DNA of 64,000 bases from Pseudomonas hunanensis (GCF_013393325.1 NZ_QJRC01000088.1:1-64000), one strand, 5' to 3'. Shown: positions 1-7,696, counted from the stretch's first letter. Numbers and translations are program-made. Notes: a model not told the origin generated them from the letters alone.

Positions 1-30
1 TGAATCGCCCCTGGTTTCCTAGACACTCTC
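1..30. repeat. IS3 terminal inverted repeat, distal to orfB
   Basis: This end matches the complement of 1203-1232 over about 26 of 30 bases, sharing TGAATCGCCCCTGGTTTC and TAGACAC with one mismatch between them. It is the transposase-binding end beyond the orfB stop. Confidence 0.85.
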
Positions 31-900
31 CAAGCTCAGAAAATAGCGTTTCTCATACTCTACTGGCGACAGCTGCATAGCACTGCTGTGTCTGCGCCTT
101 GGGTTATAAAACATTTCAATGTAATCGAAAATATCACTTCGGGCTTCGTCACGTGTTGCGTAGATTTTTCGTCGGATTCGCTCCCGCTTCAAAAGCTGGA
201 AAAAGCTTTCGGCTACGGCATTGTCGTGGCAATTTCCCCGCCGACTCATGCTGCTGATTATATTGTTGGCCTTCAAGAAGCTTTGCCAGTCTGAGCTACT
301 GAATTGACTGCCTTGGTCTGAATGGATCATCACTTGCTGCCGTGGTTTGCGGCGCCACACGGCCATCAACATCGCGTCAAGCGCCAGGTCGCTGCACATG
401 CGGGGCTTCATTGACCAGCCAATCACTTGGCGGGAAAACAGATCCAGGACTACCGCTAGGTACAGCCATCCTTCATAGGTGCGGATGTAAGTGATATCGG
501 TTACCCAGACCTTATTCGGCTCACTGACTTTGAACTGCCGCGCGAGATGGTTGGGAGAGGCCACTGTTGGCTTTCCACCGTAAAACCCTGGACGCCGCCG
601 ATAGCCCGTTTGCGAACGCAACCCCTCTGCCTGCATCAAGCGTCCGACTCGATTGCGCCCGCATGTCTCTCCCAGCTCACGCAGGTCATCATGAATTTTG
701 CGGTAGCCGTACACACCTCCGCTTTCGAGCCAAGCATGTTTGATCAAGCCAAGCAGACGATGATCTTCTTTTGCTCGGGCAGATTGAGGCTCGGTCAGCC
801 AGGCGTAGTAGCCGCTGGGATGCACCTTTAGGGTTTGGCATAGGCGCCGCACCGGGTGATCCGTCGAGTGCTTCTTGATGAAGGCGTACTTCAGTTGCAC
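19..900 (-). CDS. IS3-family transposase OrfB, DDE integrase domain
   Basis: A 293-residue catalytic subunit. An IS3 HTH_21-like region (HRLLGLIKHAW, GVYGYRKIHDDL) precedes an rve integrase core. The catalytic triad is visible as D135 (VTDITY), D195 (HSDQGSQF) and E231 (NAVAESFF); the last two have the diagnostic 35-residue spacing. The GTG start at 900 gives the longest frame, but the protein is normally made as the C-terminal part of an OrfAB fusion, and the -1 frame from the slippery site runs into it without a stop. The gene looks intact, so the element may still be mobile. Confidence 0.9.
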   Translation of the reverse strand: MQLKYAFIKKHSTDHPVRRLCQTLKVHPSGYYAWLTEPQSARAKEDHRLLGLIKHAWLESGGVYGYRKIHDDLRELGETCGRNRVGRLMQAEGLRSQTGYRRRPGFYGGKPTVASPNHLARQFKVSEPNKVWVTDITYIRTYEGWLYLAVVLDLFSRQVIGWSMKPRMCSDLALDAMLMAVWRRKPRQQVMIHSDQGSQFSSSDWQSFLKANNIISSMSRRGNCHDNAVAESFFQLLKRERIRRKIYATRDEARSDIFDYIEMFYNPRRRHSSAMQLSPVEYEKRYFLSLESV

Positions 901-1169
901 TCCTTGGCAAAGTACGCGGCGGCCTTTTTTAAGATGTCTCGCTCTTCAGTCACGCGCTTGAGTTCTGCGCGAAGCTTGCGCAGTTCGGCTTGCTGCTCAT
1001 CGTCTTGCTGACGCTGCTCTTGGGGTTTGCTGTAGAGCTTGATCCAGGCGTAGAGGCTGTGAACAGACATGCCCAGGCGCTGGGCAACATCGGCGACAGT
1101 CTTGCCTTTCTCGGTCACTTGCTTGACCGCTTCGATTTTGAATTCTTCGGGGTAACGCTGACGACTCAT
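891..1169 (-). CDS. IS3-family transposase OrfA
   Basis: A 92-residue DNA-binding subunit. Residues 1-50 form the helix-turn-helix typical of IS3 OrfA (YPEEFKIEAVKQV, then SVHSLYAWIK). Residues 55-85 form a leucine-zipper-like coiled coil (LRKLRAELKRVTEERDIL). In this family OrfA binds the terminal repeats and joins OrfB by -1 frameshifting to make the active OrfAB transposase. Its end overlaps orfB by 10 bases, and an A6G slippery site lies near the 3' end, as expected for the family. Confidence 0.9.
   Translation of the reverse strand: MSRQRYPEEFKIEAVKQVTEKGKTVADVAQRLGMSVHSLYAWIKLYSKPQEQRQQDDEQQAELRKLRAELKRVTEERDILKKAAAYFAKECN
924..930 (-). other. Programmed -1 frameshift site (A6G)
   Basis: On the reverse strand the orfA codons TTA AAA AAG contain the heptamer A AAA AAG in the correct phase. 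Slipping back one base gives AAA AAA GGC and continues open into orfB. A6G is the standard IS3 slippery motif. Confidence 0.8.
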
Positions 1170-1202
1170 GACACCTCCTATTTGGGCCTCATTATGAGGC
1201 TT

Positions 1203-1232
1203 GGAGGTGTCTACGAAACCAGGGGCGATTCA
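1203..1232. repeat. IS3 terminal inverted repeat, proximal to orfA
   Basis: Complement of the 1-30 repeat. It lies upstream of orfA, so the element's own promoter should be in or near it. Confidence 0.85.
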
Positions 1233-1580
1233 GAAGGCAACCTCCTTGTAACCGACGCCCAGAAGAAGACCTTTGGAGGTAGCATTTCGCGCCTATCCAA
1301 AAGTGAACACATTCCTAATGACGTACTGGAGAGGTTCCAGGCCTTGTTAAAGGACCGAAACTGGTTGGTACATAGCTCAAACGCAGATAGCAAGAAAGCT
1401 CTGGATGACGACGTTGCCTACAGCGATCTTCACAGAAGGCTGCAATCTATGTTGGACGAAGCTGGGCGACTACTGAAGGAAATCTCCGCGCTTTCGGAAA
1501 AATTCGTGTTGAGCCATGGTGTATCAGTGGAGGCTCTAGAGGCCCGGATCGCCGAAAGACTGGGCGAATGGCAGAGCTAA
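1233..1580 (+). pseudogene. C-terminal fragment of a HEPN-like protein cut by the IS
   Basis: An open frame enters directly from the IS right end and runs to a TAA at 1580, giving about 115 residues with no start of their own. It holds LKDRNWLVHSS, with the R-x4-H pattern (bases 1356-1373) that marks HEPN ribonuclease active sites, in a helical, charged context. HEPN proteins act as toxins or defence effectors that cut RNA. The N-terminal part is either left of the window or lost, so the fragment is presumed non-functional. The HEPN assignment rests on one motif and predicted helices. Confidence 0.5.
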
Positions 1581-1712
1581 ATAAATGCCCCTGTAGACCT
1601 AGAGCCAGGCGTAAAGGCTGTGCACGGTGCATGTCCAAGCGCTGGGCGACATCTGCGGGGCACCTTCTATTTGGGCCTCTTATGAGGCTTAGAGATGTCT
1701 AAGGAAAGCACC
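1581..1712. mobile_element. Decayed, internally deleted relic of an IS3-type element
   Basis: Bases 1601-1660 match, with substitutions, the intact IS around 1041-1095 (CCAGGCGTAxAGGCTGTG, then GCGCTGGGCxACATC). Bases 1665-1712 match the IS right end around 1170-1222 (CTATTTGGGCCTC, ATGAGGCTT, GTCTA). AATGCCCCTG at 1584-1593 may be the remaining left tip. No reading frame survives. Confidence 0.65.
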
Positions 1713-1714
1713 TC

Positions 1715-1926
1715 ACATACGATCAACGCATTCAGGTCCTGCGCCCAGCGTATGCACATGCAAAAGCATTAGCCGTATTAGGTTCACCCAACCTATCCGA
1801 GCAATGGCTCACTAAACCTGCCATGGGGCTTGACGGCAAAGGCCGATTGACCTGCTCGAAGACCAAGACAACCTAGAACTCCTTGATGACTTCCTGGGCC
1901 GACTTGAATACTGCGTTTACCAATAG
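1715..1926 (+). pseudogene. Relic of a ParS/MbcA/Xre-type antitoxin
   Basis: The frame from 1715 reads AKALAVLGSPNLSEQWL, then KPAMGLDGK. A one-base loss near 1843 shifts the frame, after which PIDLLEDQDNLELL and LGRLEYCVYQ run to a TAG at 1924-1926. The order 'W-L, P-x-x-x-L-x-G, P-I-D-L-L, L-x-R-x-E-Y-x-V' is the toxin-binding C-terminal domain of this antitoxin family (DUF2384), which usually partners a RES toxin. The 5' part is replaced by the IS relic and no RES gene is nearby, so this is an orphan remnant. Confidence 0.6.
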
Positions 1927-1927
1927 C

Positions 1928-2617
1928 TCATGCGAGCCCAGACACATCGGGAGCATCAATTCTATCGTAGTCCTGCTGCCTTAGTTCATTGCGTCGCTGA
2001 ATTAGGCTGTCCAAGAGTTGGTCTTCAAATGACTTGTAACGCTCAACTGCACCATCCTCACCGAAATATAATTTCTTGGGATCTGCGAAGCCACCATCTG
2101 GCTTTATTACCGAATAATGCACATGATCACGGATTTTTCGGAGAGGGTGAACATCTCCAATCACACCGATCGGATCACCTCTTTTTACATATTTACCGAG
2201 AGGGAAAACGCGCCCACCTATTGGCCCCTCAGAATCCAGATACATGTGAAGAATCCTGTGCTCATAACCATTCTTATCTTTTATACGCACAGTGCCATAC
2301 TGACCGCCTGAAAAAATTACTTCTCCGCTAACCGGTGATCTAACGATAGGTCTCTCCCACGTTGGGAGATGCTCTGTATTATACCTGACGTCAATATCAA
2401 TGCCTGGCGCGCCGGATGGTTTTTCTCGTGCTAAATGTTCAGCAAAGCCCTGCCCCACGACTTCGACTGAGTTTTCCAACAAATCAGTCGGTCGAAATCC
2501 CCATACACGAACAACATATGCATCAGATCGTTCCGGCGGCAGCGAATTTAGACCAGCCAAATAATTAAAGCGAAGCAAGTCATTACTATTATGGAGAGTC
2601 AAAGTCCTATCAGGCAT
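1928..2617 (-). CDS. M23/LytM-like peptidase domain protein, zinc site incomplete
   Basis: A 229-residue protein and the last gene of a tight three-gene reverse operon. Residues 65-170 follow the LytM/M23 fold: PGIDID, then RSPVSGEVIFSGGQYGTV, H124, and the H-x-H pair D164-H165-V166-H167. M23 enzymes cut peptidoglycan cross-bridges using H-x3-D plus H-x-H. Here the first histidine position is A70 (A-P-G-I-D74), so the zinc site may be defective or built differently. No signal peptide or membrane segment is evident. It starts 6 bases after the 479-residue gene, with a modest Shine-Dalgarno (TAGG). The role, whether effector or binding module, is unknown. Confidence 0.7.
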   Translation of the reverse strand: MPDRTLTLHNSNDLLRFNYLAGLNSLPPERSDAYVVRVWGFRPTDLLENSVEVVGQGFAEHLAREKPSGAPGIDIDVRYNTEHLPTWERPIVRSPVSGEVIFSGGQYGTVRIKDKNGYEHRILHMYLDSEGPIGGRVFPLGKYVKRGDPIGVIGDVHPLRKIRDHVHYSVIKPDGGFADPKKLYFGEDGAVERYKSFEDQLLDSLIQRRNELRQQDYDRIDAPDVSGLA

Positions 2618-2623
2618 AGCAGC

Positions 2624-4063
2624 CTACCTATAAGCAATAATATCGAGCTCAATTTTAATGTCATCAATCACAGAAAGAGGTTCGCCCTCATCAGACTGCG
2701 ACGCCACCAAAGCAGTCCACTGACCAATAACAGATCTACCGACGACAGAGCGCCCGCCACAGCTTGCCTCTCTATGATCTGGGCGACGGGACGTCACACT
2801 CCCAAACCAAAGACAAGCGCTGTTATCTTGAGATAAAATTTTGCTTTTACCATCAAGCTGGATAATTTCAGCCGATGTCGGAAGATTGTAATTGAGGCAC
2901 CAAGAACCTACAGCATTAGTCTTCAAGAAACTTCTTGCTCCCCTTATCCGGACGCACTTTAGATCGCCAAATTGCGAGGCTGGAACGTTAAATATAAAAC
3001 TTCCCGTTGCTACGCCTTCTTGCCATCCTTGAGCACCACATAGTGTACGCAGTGAAAAAGAAATAGAGGTAACAATTTCGCGCCCTGAAAGACTAGCTAG
3101 ATCCTCAGTACGCTCTCTGATCCAAACTATAAAATCGGAAAGCGAAGCCGCTGGACCAGGAATGGGAACTGAAATACCCAATATCGACTCAAAACCTTCC
3201 CTTACTGCCACCGCCCGACTGTAAGCACTTATAAAATCCCTTTCGAAGAGAGCCTGATTCTCAAGCATTCGCTCTCTATAGTTCAGACCAACTCCTGGCT
3301 GAACCGCAAATGCGGCCCGCTTTTTCCGCGCGCTGACTTCAATTTCGAATAGATCGCCTTTCGCCGCCTCATTAACTAGCTCGTATTTTACTCGGCTATC
3401 TGCTACCTCTTTCATTTTTGAGTGGAACACCACGCTTGGATTTGTAGAAAATGTATCTGCCTGAGCAGAAATCAACTCACAGCTCAAGGTATTCTCAGCT
3501 AGTTCTTCAGCAGCTTTTCTTACAGCTGCAAAATTAGTATATGCTGACAGAGATGCTACTGAACCCGAGAGCTGGACACGCTCCTGTCCCAGTCTACTTC
3601 CAGTACCCCGGATACTCTCGGCAATGCGCTTAAGTTTAAGCGCCTCTGAAAAGCTTTGTTCTGAGGTATCGTGAAGTTCAGCTTCTAATCGGCTCGTATG
3701 ACCTGACAGCGAGAACTCTCCAGCGGCAATCTGCCGTCGGCGGACTAACTCTTGTGCCTCCAGACTCTCAACTTCAAGCCAAAAATCAAGCGCCTTGGCC
3801 TCAAGATCCAACTTGAGCTCTCTTGCCTGAGCACATCTTGATACCAAAACTGCAGCTTCTTCTAACAGTTGCTCCATTGCAAAGCAGGATAAACTAGCTC
3901 CCAAATTTACCTGTATGGCACGTTCTATCAATTGTGCTTCCGGTGCGTGGAAAGCTGGATAATCAGTATCTTCGCCAGGAAGCAGCGAAGGAAATTTTTC
4001 CCTAATTTTTTTTGCAATCGAATCGAGATCCTCCACCGCTAATCCGCACGATATATCACTCAT
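2624..4063 (-). CDS. Unrecognised 479-residue protein with a long helical core
   Basis: I do not recognise the family. Residues about 20-250 are rich in charged and alanine/leucine helices (ELKLDLEAKALDFWLEVE; EALKLKRIAESIRG) and are probably coiled coil. Residues about 255-330 carry NYRERMLENQALFERDF and DFIVWIRERTEDLASLSGRE. The last 150 residues look beta-rich and end IELDIIAYR. There is no signal peptide. A strong Shine-Dalgarno (GGGAGG) sits 5 bases before the ATG. It is the middle gene, 10 bases after the 277-residue gene and 6 before the M23-like gene. Base composition is lower in G+C than the core. A helical stalk plus beta head would suit a toxin or effector, but that is a guess. Confidence 0.6.
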   Translation of the reverse strand: MSDISCGLAVEDLDSIAKKIREKFPSLLPGEDTDYPAFHAPEAQLIERAIQVNLGASLSCFAMEQLLEEAAVLVSRCAQARELKLDLEAKALDFWLEVESLEAQELVRRRQIAAGEFSLSGHTSRLEAELHDTSEQSFSEALKLKRIAESIRGTGSRLGQERVQLSGSVASLSAYTNFAAVRKAAEELAENTLSCELISAQADTFSTNPSVVFHSKMKEVADSRVKYELVNEAAKGDLFEIEVSARKKRAAFAVQPGVGLNYRERMLENQALFERDFISAYSRAVAVREGFESILGISVPIPGPAASLSDFIVWIRERTEDLASLSGREIVTSISFSLRTLCGAQGWQEGVATGSFIFNVPASQFGDLKCVRIRGARSFLKTNAVGSWCLNYNLPTSAEIIQLDGKSKILSQDNSACLWFGSVTSRRPDHREASCGGRSVVGRSVIGQWTALVASQSDEGEPLSVIDDIKIELDIIAYR

Positions 4064-4073
4064 ATCAACCTCC

Positions 4074-4907
4074 CTATATCTCTTGCCTCGCAGTTTCTAT
4101 CGCCAAGCAGGAATCAAATCTAGCCCCTGCCATCGAGTACTTACCTAGAGACTGGGTTTTATGAACACAGTCATGTCTTATCTCAACCTTGAATTCATGC
4201 CCATCAGGGACAAGATCAGTTGAATAAATATCTGTCAAAAGCATGACTTTTCGATATGGAGCAAGTATCGGCTCAGAGTGCAATAGCTGGTTATTTGTCC
4301 CATTTAATATATTTAAAATGAAATTACCAATCCCACCCTCTTGATCCTTCCAGATTGTTCCGGCAAGAGAAAAAACCATTAAAATATGCTTATCAGCAAC
4401 ACGACGCTGGCGCAGGGATAAGGTAATCGCCATGTCTCCTTCAGTATCCTGAACTCCGCCTTTACATCTCCGCCCCGCAGCTATCCCAAATGATTGAGAA
4501 ACACTTATAAACTGCATATCAAAAAATAACGTATATCTAGTGTGATTCGCGTCACCTGAATACCACTCTTCGGAAAGAACCATTCTGAAACCCTTCACCT
4601 CCTCTACAAACCAAATCGAGGGCAATGCGGGCGTGTTTTGATTGCCAGGGCACTCATGGTCTGTTACGCCGTCATATCGGAATGCGCGCTTATCAAACGG
4701 CCCTTGCGTGTCTACAGATCGATTACTTTGGCTACCCTCCATCGACCAGCTTACCAAACCCCTTCGCACGCAACTATTAAGCGGAAATGCGTCATTCTGT
4801 GAGTCGATCAAATCTGACTCAATAATGTGTTGCGCCGAGCCAGTTGATAGATCGTTTTCTTTCCCCTCGCACACGGGAATAAGAGGCGCCAAAATGTTTC
4901 GACTCAT
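4074..4907 (-). CDS. Unrecognised 277-residue protein, first gene of the island operon
   Basis: I do not recognise this protein. It looks mostly beta-stranded with few long helices (RYTLFFDMQFISVSQSFG; GDMAITLSLRQRRVADK; FKVEIRHDCVH) and has seven or so cysteines. No signal peptide or membrane segment is seen. The start at 4907 has a good Shine-Dalgarno (AAGGAG, 7 bases upstream). It leads the three-gene operon, and the A+T-rich 4908-5100 stretch must hold its promoter. Co-transcription with the helical and M23-like proteins suggests a complex or a delivered factor. It lies left of a transposon end, so it is probably cargo. Confidence 0.6.
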   Translation of the reverse strand: MSRNILAPLIPVCEGKENDLSTGSAQHIIESDLIDSQNDAFPLNSCVRRGLVSWSMEGSQSNRSVDTQGPFDKRAFRYDGVTDHECPGNQNTPALPSIWFVEEVKGFRMVLSEEWYSGDANHTRYTLFFDMQFISVSQSFGIAAGRRCKGGVQDTEGDMAITLSLRQRRVADKHILMVFSLAGTIWKDQEGGIGNFILNILNGTNNQLLHSEPILAPYRKVMLLTDIYSTDLVPDGHEFKVEIRHDCVHKTQSLGKYSMAGARFDSCLAIETARQEI

Positions 4908-5572
4908 AGCAACTCCTTGTAATCGATAACAGCTTTCTGATTTCGATTATTAAATCTTAGAAGTAAATCACCATTAAATATCTCTACTACACTTCATTTA
5001 CTACCGATGGCGCATCGAGAAATTTTCATGACTTTCAGAATAGCACCACTTTCGAAAATCGCCAGTAGGATGAAATCATCGCCACCTTAAATTATAAAGC
5101 TGCAACTTACATGACTGAAAAAACCACTGGTACACCCAAGTCCGCCAGACAAGCTATAACTTTCACCAAGAATACGAACTGCTAAAAAATACTAGGGAAC
5201 ATTGCATTCTCACGTAAGCGAAGAGAGTTATGGGAGAGTGTGCCAAGGAACTGTTAGCTTGCATGGCCCAACACCCGATTGTACGATTCCCGGCTGATAT
5301 CGTTCAGGCCAGGTGAATTCCAGAGCGAGTACGAATTTGACCGGACTAACCGCTATTTGGTGAGGGGATTTGGTACTCGTTGGCCATCTCCTGATGATCA
5401 GCAAGCGGCTGCCGAGAAAGCTGATGCGCGAGGCGGGAAACGGCATGCCAACAAAAAGGAAATAGGGGCGACGCTGGACTTCGTCCAGGATGCTTCGGGA
5501 TAAGGGTCGCTGGCGAGCCACGCCTGCGAGCACGGCTGCCAAGTGGCAAGGCATTTGAGGAAGTAGAAGGGA
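4908..5572. other. Intergenic region between divergent accessory genes
   Basis: The left half (4908-5200) is A+T-rich and should hold the promoter of the reverse operon. In the right half there are only short frames: a 28-codon frame from 5230 and a TTG-initiated 74-codon frame at 5279-5503 (RYLVRGFGTRWPSPDD). Neither has a convincing ribosome site or a recognisable domain. They may be relics of a broken gene. Confidence 0.4.
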
Positions 5573-6601
5573 ATGAAAGGCTTCAAAAAGGACAACCATT
5601 ACGTACCGCAGTCGTATCTGAAGCACTGGACGATAGAGGGAAAAGTCCTTGCCTATCGTCTGCTAGTACCCCATGAAAAAAGCGCGATTTGGAAGCCGCA
5701 TTCAACCAAAAGCGTGGCGGTGCTTCGGCATCTTTATACTCGTTTGTCTGGCTCTGAAGCCAGCGACGAAGTCGAGCGATGGCTTGAACGTGACTTCGAA
5801 ACTCCTGGACTGGCATCCATCGAAAAGGTAGTGAGCGAGTCGCGGTTGACCCGAGAGGATTGGAACAATTTGTTCCGCTTTGCTGTTGCGCAATCGGTCC
5901 GTACTCCTGCGCAAATGCAGATCTTTATCAAACGCCAAAATGAAACGCTTGAGGCATTGCTAACTGAGGTCATGGAATCGTCAGTGCGCAAAATCGAGGC
6001 AGCGTCAGCCGCTGGAGTTCAACTTGAACCCCCTCCGGTTTTAGACCCACACTGCAAACTTCCGCTGAAGATTCATCGTGTGAAGAATGAGGATGGCGAA
6101 GAAGGCATCAAAGCCGAGATTCTGGTCGGGCGGAAGTTTTGGCTCTGGCAGATTGAACAAGTGCTCAAGGGCACTATCAATCGGATGCCAAATCATCGTT
6201 GGACCATCCTCCACGCGCCGCCAGGAGTCACCTGGCCAACGTCCGATAACCCATTCATGAGGGTAGGAGCTGGAGCGAATGGAACATTTAGTCTTGAAGG
6301 CGGTTGGGATGTTCCAGGCACACAGCTGTTCATGCCACTCAGTCCCAAGCATCTTCTGTTCACGTGTGTTGGCTCACCGTGCCCTCGGCGCGGCACCACG
6401 CTGAGTCTGGCTGAAGCAGCTTTTTTTAGGACGATGATTTTGACCGGGGCCCATTACTACTTGTTTGCGACAGATACGCGAGATATTGAAGAGTACAGGC
6501 CCCGTACCGTCTGTCCCGAGCAATTTAAAGCAGTGCGGAAGCATTGGGAGGAATGGCATGAGACTCAGTCGAGAGAGGAAGCCAATTACCCCGACCTGTA
6601 A
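5573..6601 (+). CDS. DUF4238 domain protein
   Basis: A 342-residue protein opening with NHYVPQSYLKHW, the signature of DUF4238, followed by a typical acidic and aromatic middle and WPTSDNPFMR near residue 225. The biochemical function of DUF4238 is not known; the conserved N-terminal His and Tyr suggest a catalytic or nucleic-acid role. The ATG at 5573 has a purine-rich site (GTAGAAGGGA) just upstream. No membrane segment is apparent. The gene stands alone on the forward strand, between the unrecognised operon and the transposon end, so it is probably cargo. Family confidence is high; function is unassigned. Confidence 0.75.
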   Translation: MKGFKKDNHYVPQSYLKHWTIEGKVLAYRLLVPHEKSAIWKPHSTKSVAVLRHLYTRLSGSEASDEVERWLERDFETPGLASIEKVVSESRLTREDWNNLFRFAVAQSVRTPAQMQIFIKRQNETLEALLTEVMESSVRKIEAASAAGVQLEPPPVLDPHCKLPLKIHRVKNEDGEEGIKAEILVGRKFWLWQIEQVLKGTINRMPNHRWTILHAPPGVTWPTSDNPFMRVGAGANGTFSLEGGWDVPGTQLFMPLSPKHLLFTCVGSPCPRRGTTLSLAEAAFFRTMILTGAHYYLFATDTRDIEEYRPRTVCPEQFKAVRKHWEEWHETQSREEANYPDL

Positions 6602-6710
6602 TGCGTGCGAGTCGCCTACGCTTCTATAAGGAGAATCCCGCTTTCACAAAGGCGCCGCTGGGATCGGTATGCTGGCCACTGCTCCCCTAGCATTGCAGCA
6701 AGAAAGCAGA

Positions 6711-6757
6711 AAGCCCGCCATCTGGGCCGGGCTTACAAGGGTCTCTGAGGGGAGACC
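6711..6757 (+). terminator. Two consecutive hairpins downstream of the DUF4238 gene
   Basis: The first stem is AAGCCCG/CGGGCTT (6711-6734) and the second GGTCTC/GAGACC (6740-6757). Neither has a U-tract, so a termination role is only likely, not shown. Confidence 0.35.
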
Positions 6758-6852
6758 ATTGCCAACAGAGTTTCAGAGCAGACCTCTTCAGGTTACGCAT
6801 TCTGCGCGGCCTACCTGTTCATCGTCAGGCTGAGGGTTGCTTCTGGTTGGAT

Positions 6853-6992
6853 GCGAGACAGTTTTTAATATTTTTCAGAACCGAAAAGCTTCCCCAGCGG
6901 TAGGGTGAGACAGACTTTAAAACTCATTCCACCACGCTACAGGCCCCAAGATTCGTGCTGATACGAGACAGACTTTAATGTCTACGATCACA
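6853..6992 (-). mobile_element. Isolated Tn7-family transposon end with three TnsB-like sites
   Basis: Read on the reverse strand from 6992, the sequence begins TGTGATCGTAGACATTAAAG. The element GACATTAAAGTCTGTCTC (6965-6982) recurs as a near copy at 6907-6924 and a weaker copy at 6855-6872, spaced 58 and 52 bases. The TGTG terminus and the core GACAxTAAAGTCT match the style of Tn7 ends, and three separated sites are the Tn7 left-end layout. The element body would lie to the left. No transposition genes are in the window, so its family rests on the end sequence alone. Confidence 0.6.
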
Positions 6993-7018
6993 AAATTGGG
7001 TTTAGAGAATTAAAGCTG

Positions 7019-7058
7019 TCGCAGGAGCCGGTGAGGTCCATCTCATCGTCTCCTGCGA
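7019..7058. other. Hairpin just outside the transposon end
   Basis: TCGCAGGAG (7019-7027) pairs perfectly with CTCCTGCGA (7050-7058), and the loop itself can fold (GTGAG/CTCAT). There is no U-tract. It may be an old terminator or a structured RNA. Confidence 0.4.
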
Positions 7059-7366
7059 GGCTTCCGGCCCTTCGTCTGAAGCTTCGCCCCTTACCTTTTC
7101 TGCTCTTCAGGGACCCGCAACCCGTGCTGTTGCGAATCCAACCTGATGAAATGCCCCTTTCGGATGTTGAACGAAACCTTTACTTACAGTTCCACGACTC
7201 TGACTTAGATATTCTGAGGTCTGCGAGAGTTTTGAAGATATTCTAGGTTTTGTACGAAATTCCGGAAACCCAATTACTACCCCGCTGAAGCATTTTGTAG
7301 AGTTCGCAGCGTCATACGTTTCAACGTGTACGTTCTGGACCAAGCTACTTGCCCCTATTCTCATTT

Positions 7367-7401
7367 AAATGCACCGCATCTTTCGAAGTGGTGCATTTTT
7401 T
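7367..7401 (+). terminator. Rho-independent terminator with no intact upstream gene
   Basis: AAATGCACC (7367-7375) pairs with GGTGCATTT (7390-7398), followed by a T-run to 7401. No convincing gene lies between 6993 and 7366, so it probably ended a gene that has been lost, or an untranslated RNA. The rest of 7402-7696 is A+T-rich and likely holds the promoter of the next gene. Confidence 0.65.
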
Positions 7402-7696
7402 GTTCCGCAAAATTATAGCTTTCAATGCTTTCAAAATCCGCGATTTTATTTTTCGCACAAAAGAATAAGAAATACCCTACGTCTTTGAATATTGACCATG
7501 CCCAGCAAATTTCCTTATCGTAATTCTTACATCAAAACAACCGTGATTGGATATTTTTCGACATTAAATATAAGACAGAAAAGGTTGCCAATTTCCAAGT
7601 CTACGGTCAATCGAAGGACGTGGAGTCTTAAATTTCGACCAGTGCCTAAGATAGGTTTCGACAGGTTTGATCACAGATACGAAGGGGTAACATATT

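Larger units (their letters stand above)
1..1232 (-). mobile_element. Complete IS3-family insertion sequence
   Basis: The two ends carry near-perfect terminal inverted repeats beginning TGAATCGCCCCTGGTTTC, one starting at base 1 and its complement ending at base 1232. Inside are two overlapping reverse-strand frames, orfA and orfB, in the usual IS3 layout with a DDE integrase core in orfB. The 1,232-bp size fits the family. The left edge coincides with the window start, so the target-site duplication cannot be checked. The right edge lies inside an open frame that continues to 1580, so this copy interrupted a gene. Confidence 0.92.

Noticed and set aside
5279..5503. 74-codon forward frame upstream of the DUF4238 gene
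   Set aside because: TTG start without a Shine-Dalgarno and no known domain; it may be a relic, so it is only mentioned under the intergenic region.
6853..6983. The three repeats as a CRISPR array
   Set aside because: Only three imperfect 18-bp copies with unequal spacers and no cas genes; a transposon-end reading fits better.
7031..7246. 71-codon forward frame beside the transposon end
   Set aside because: It begins inside the 7019-7058 hairpin, has no ribosome site and shows no recognisable domain.
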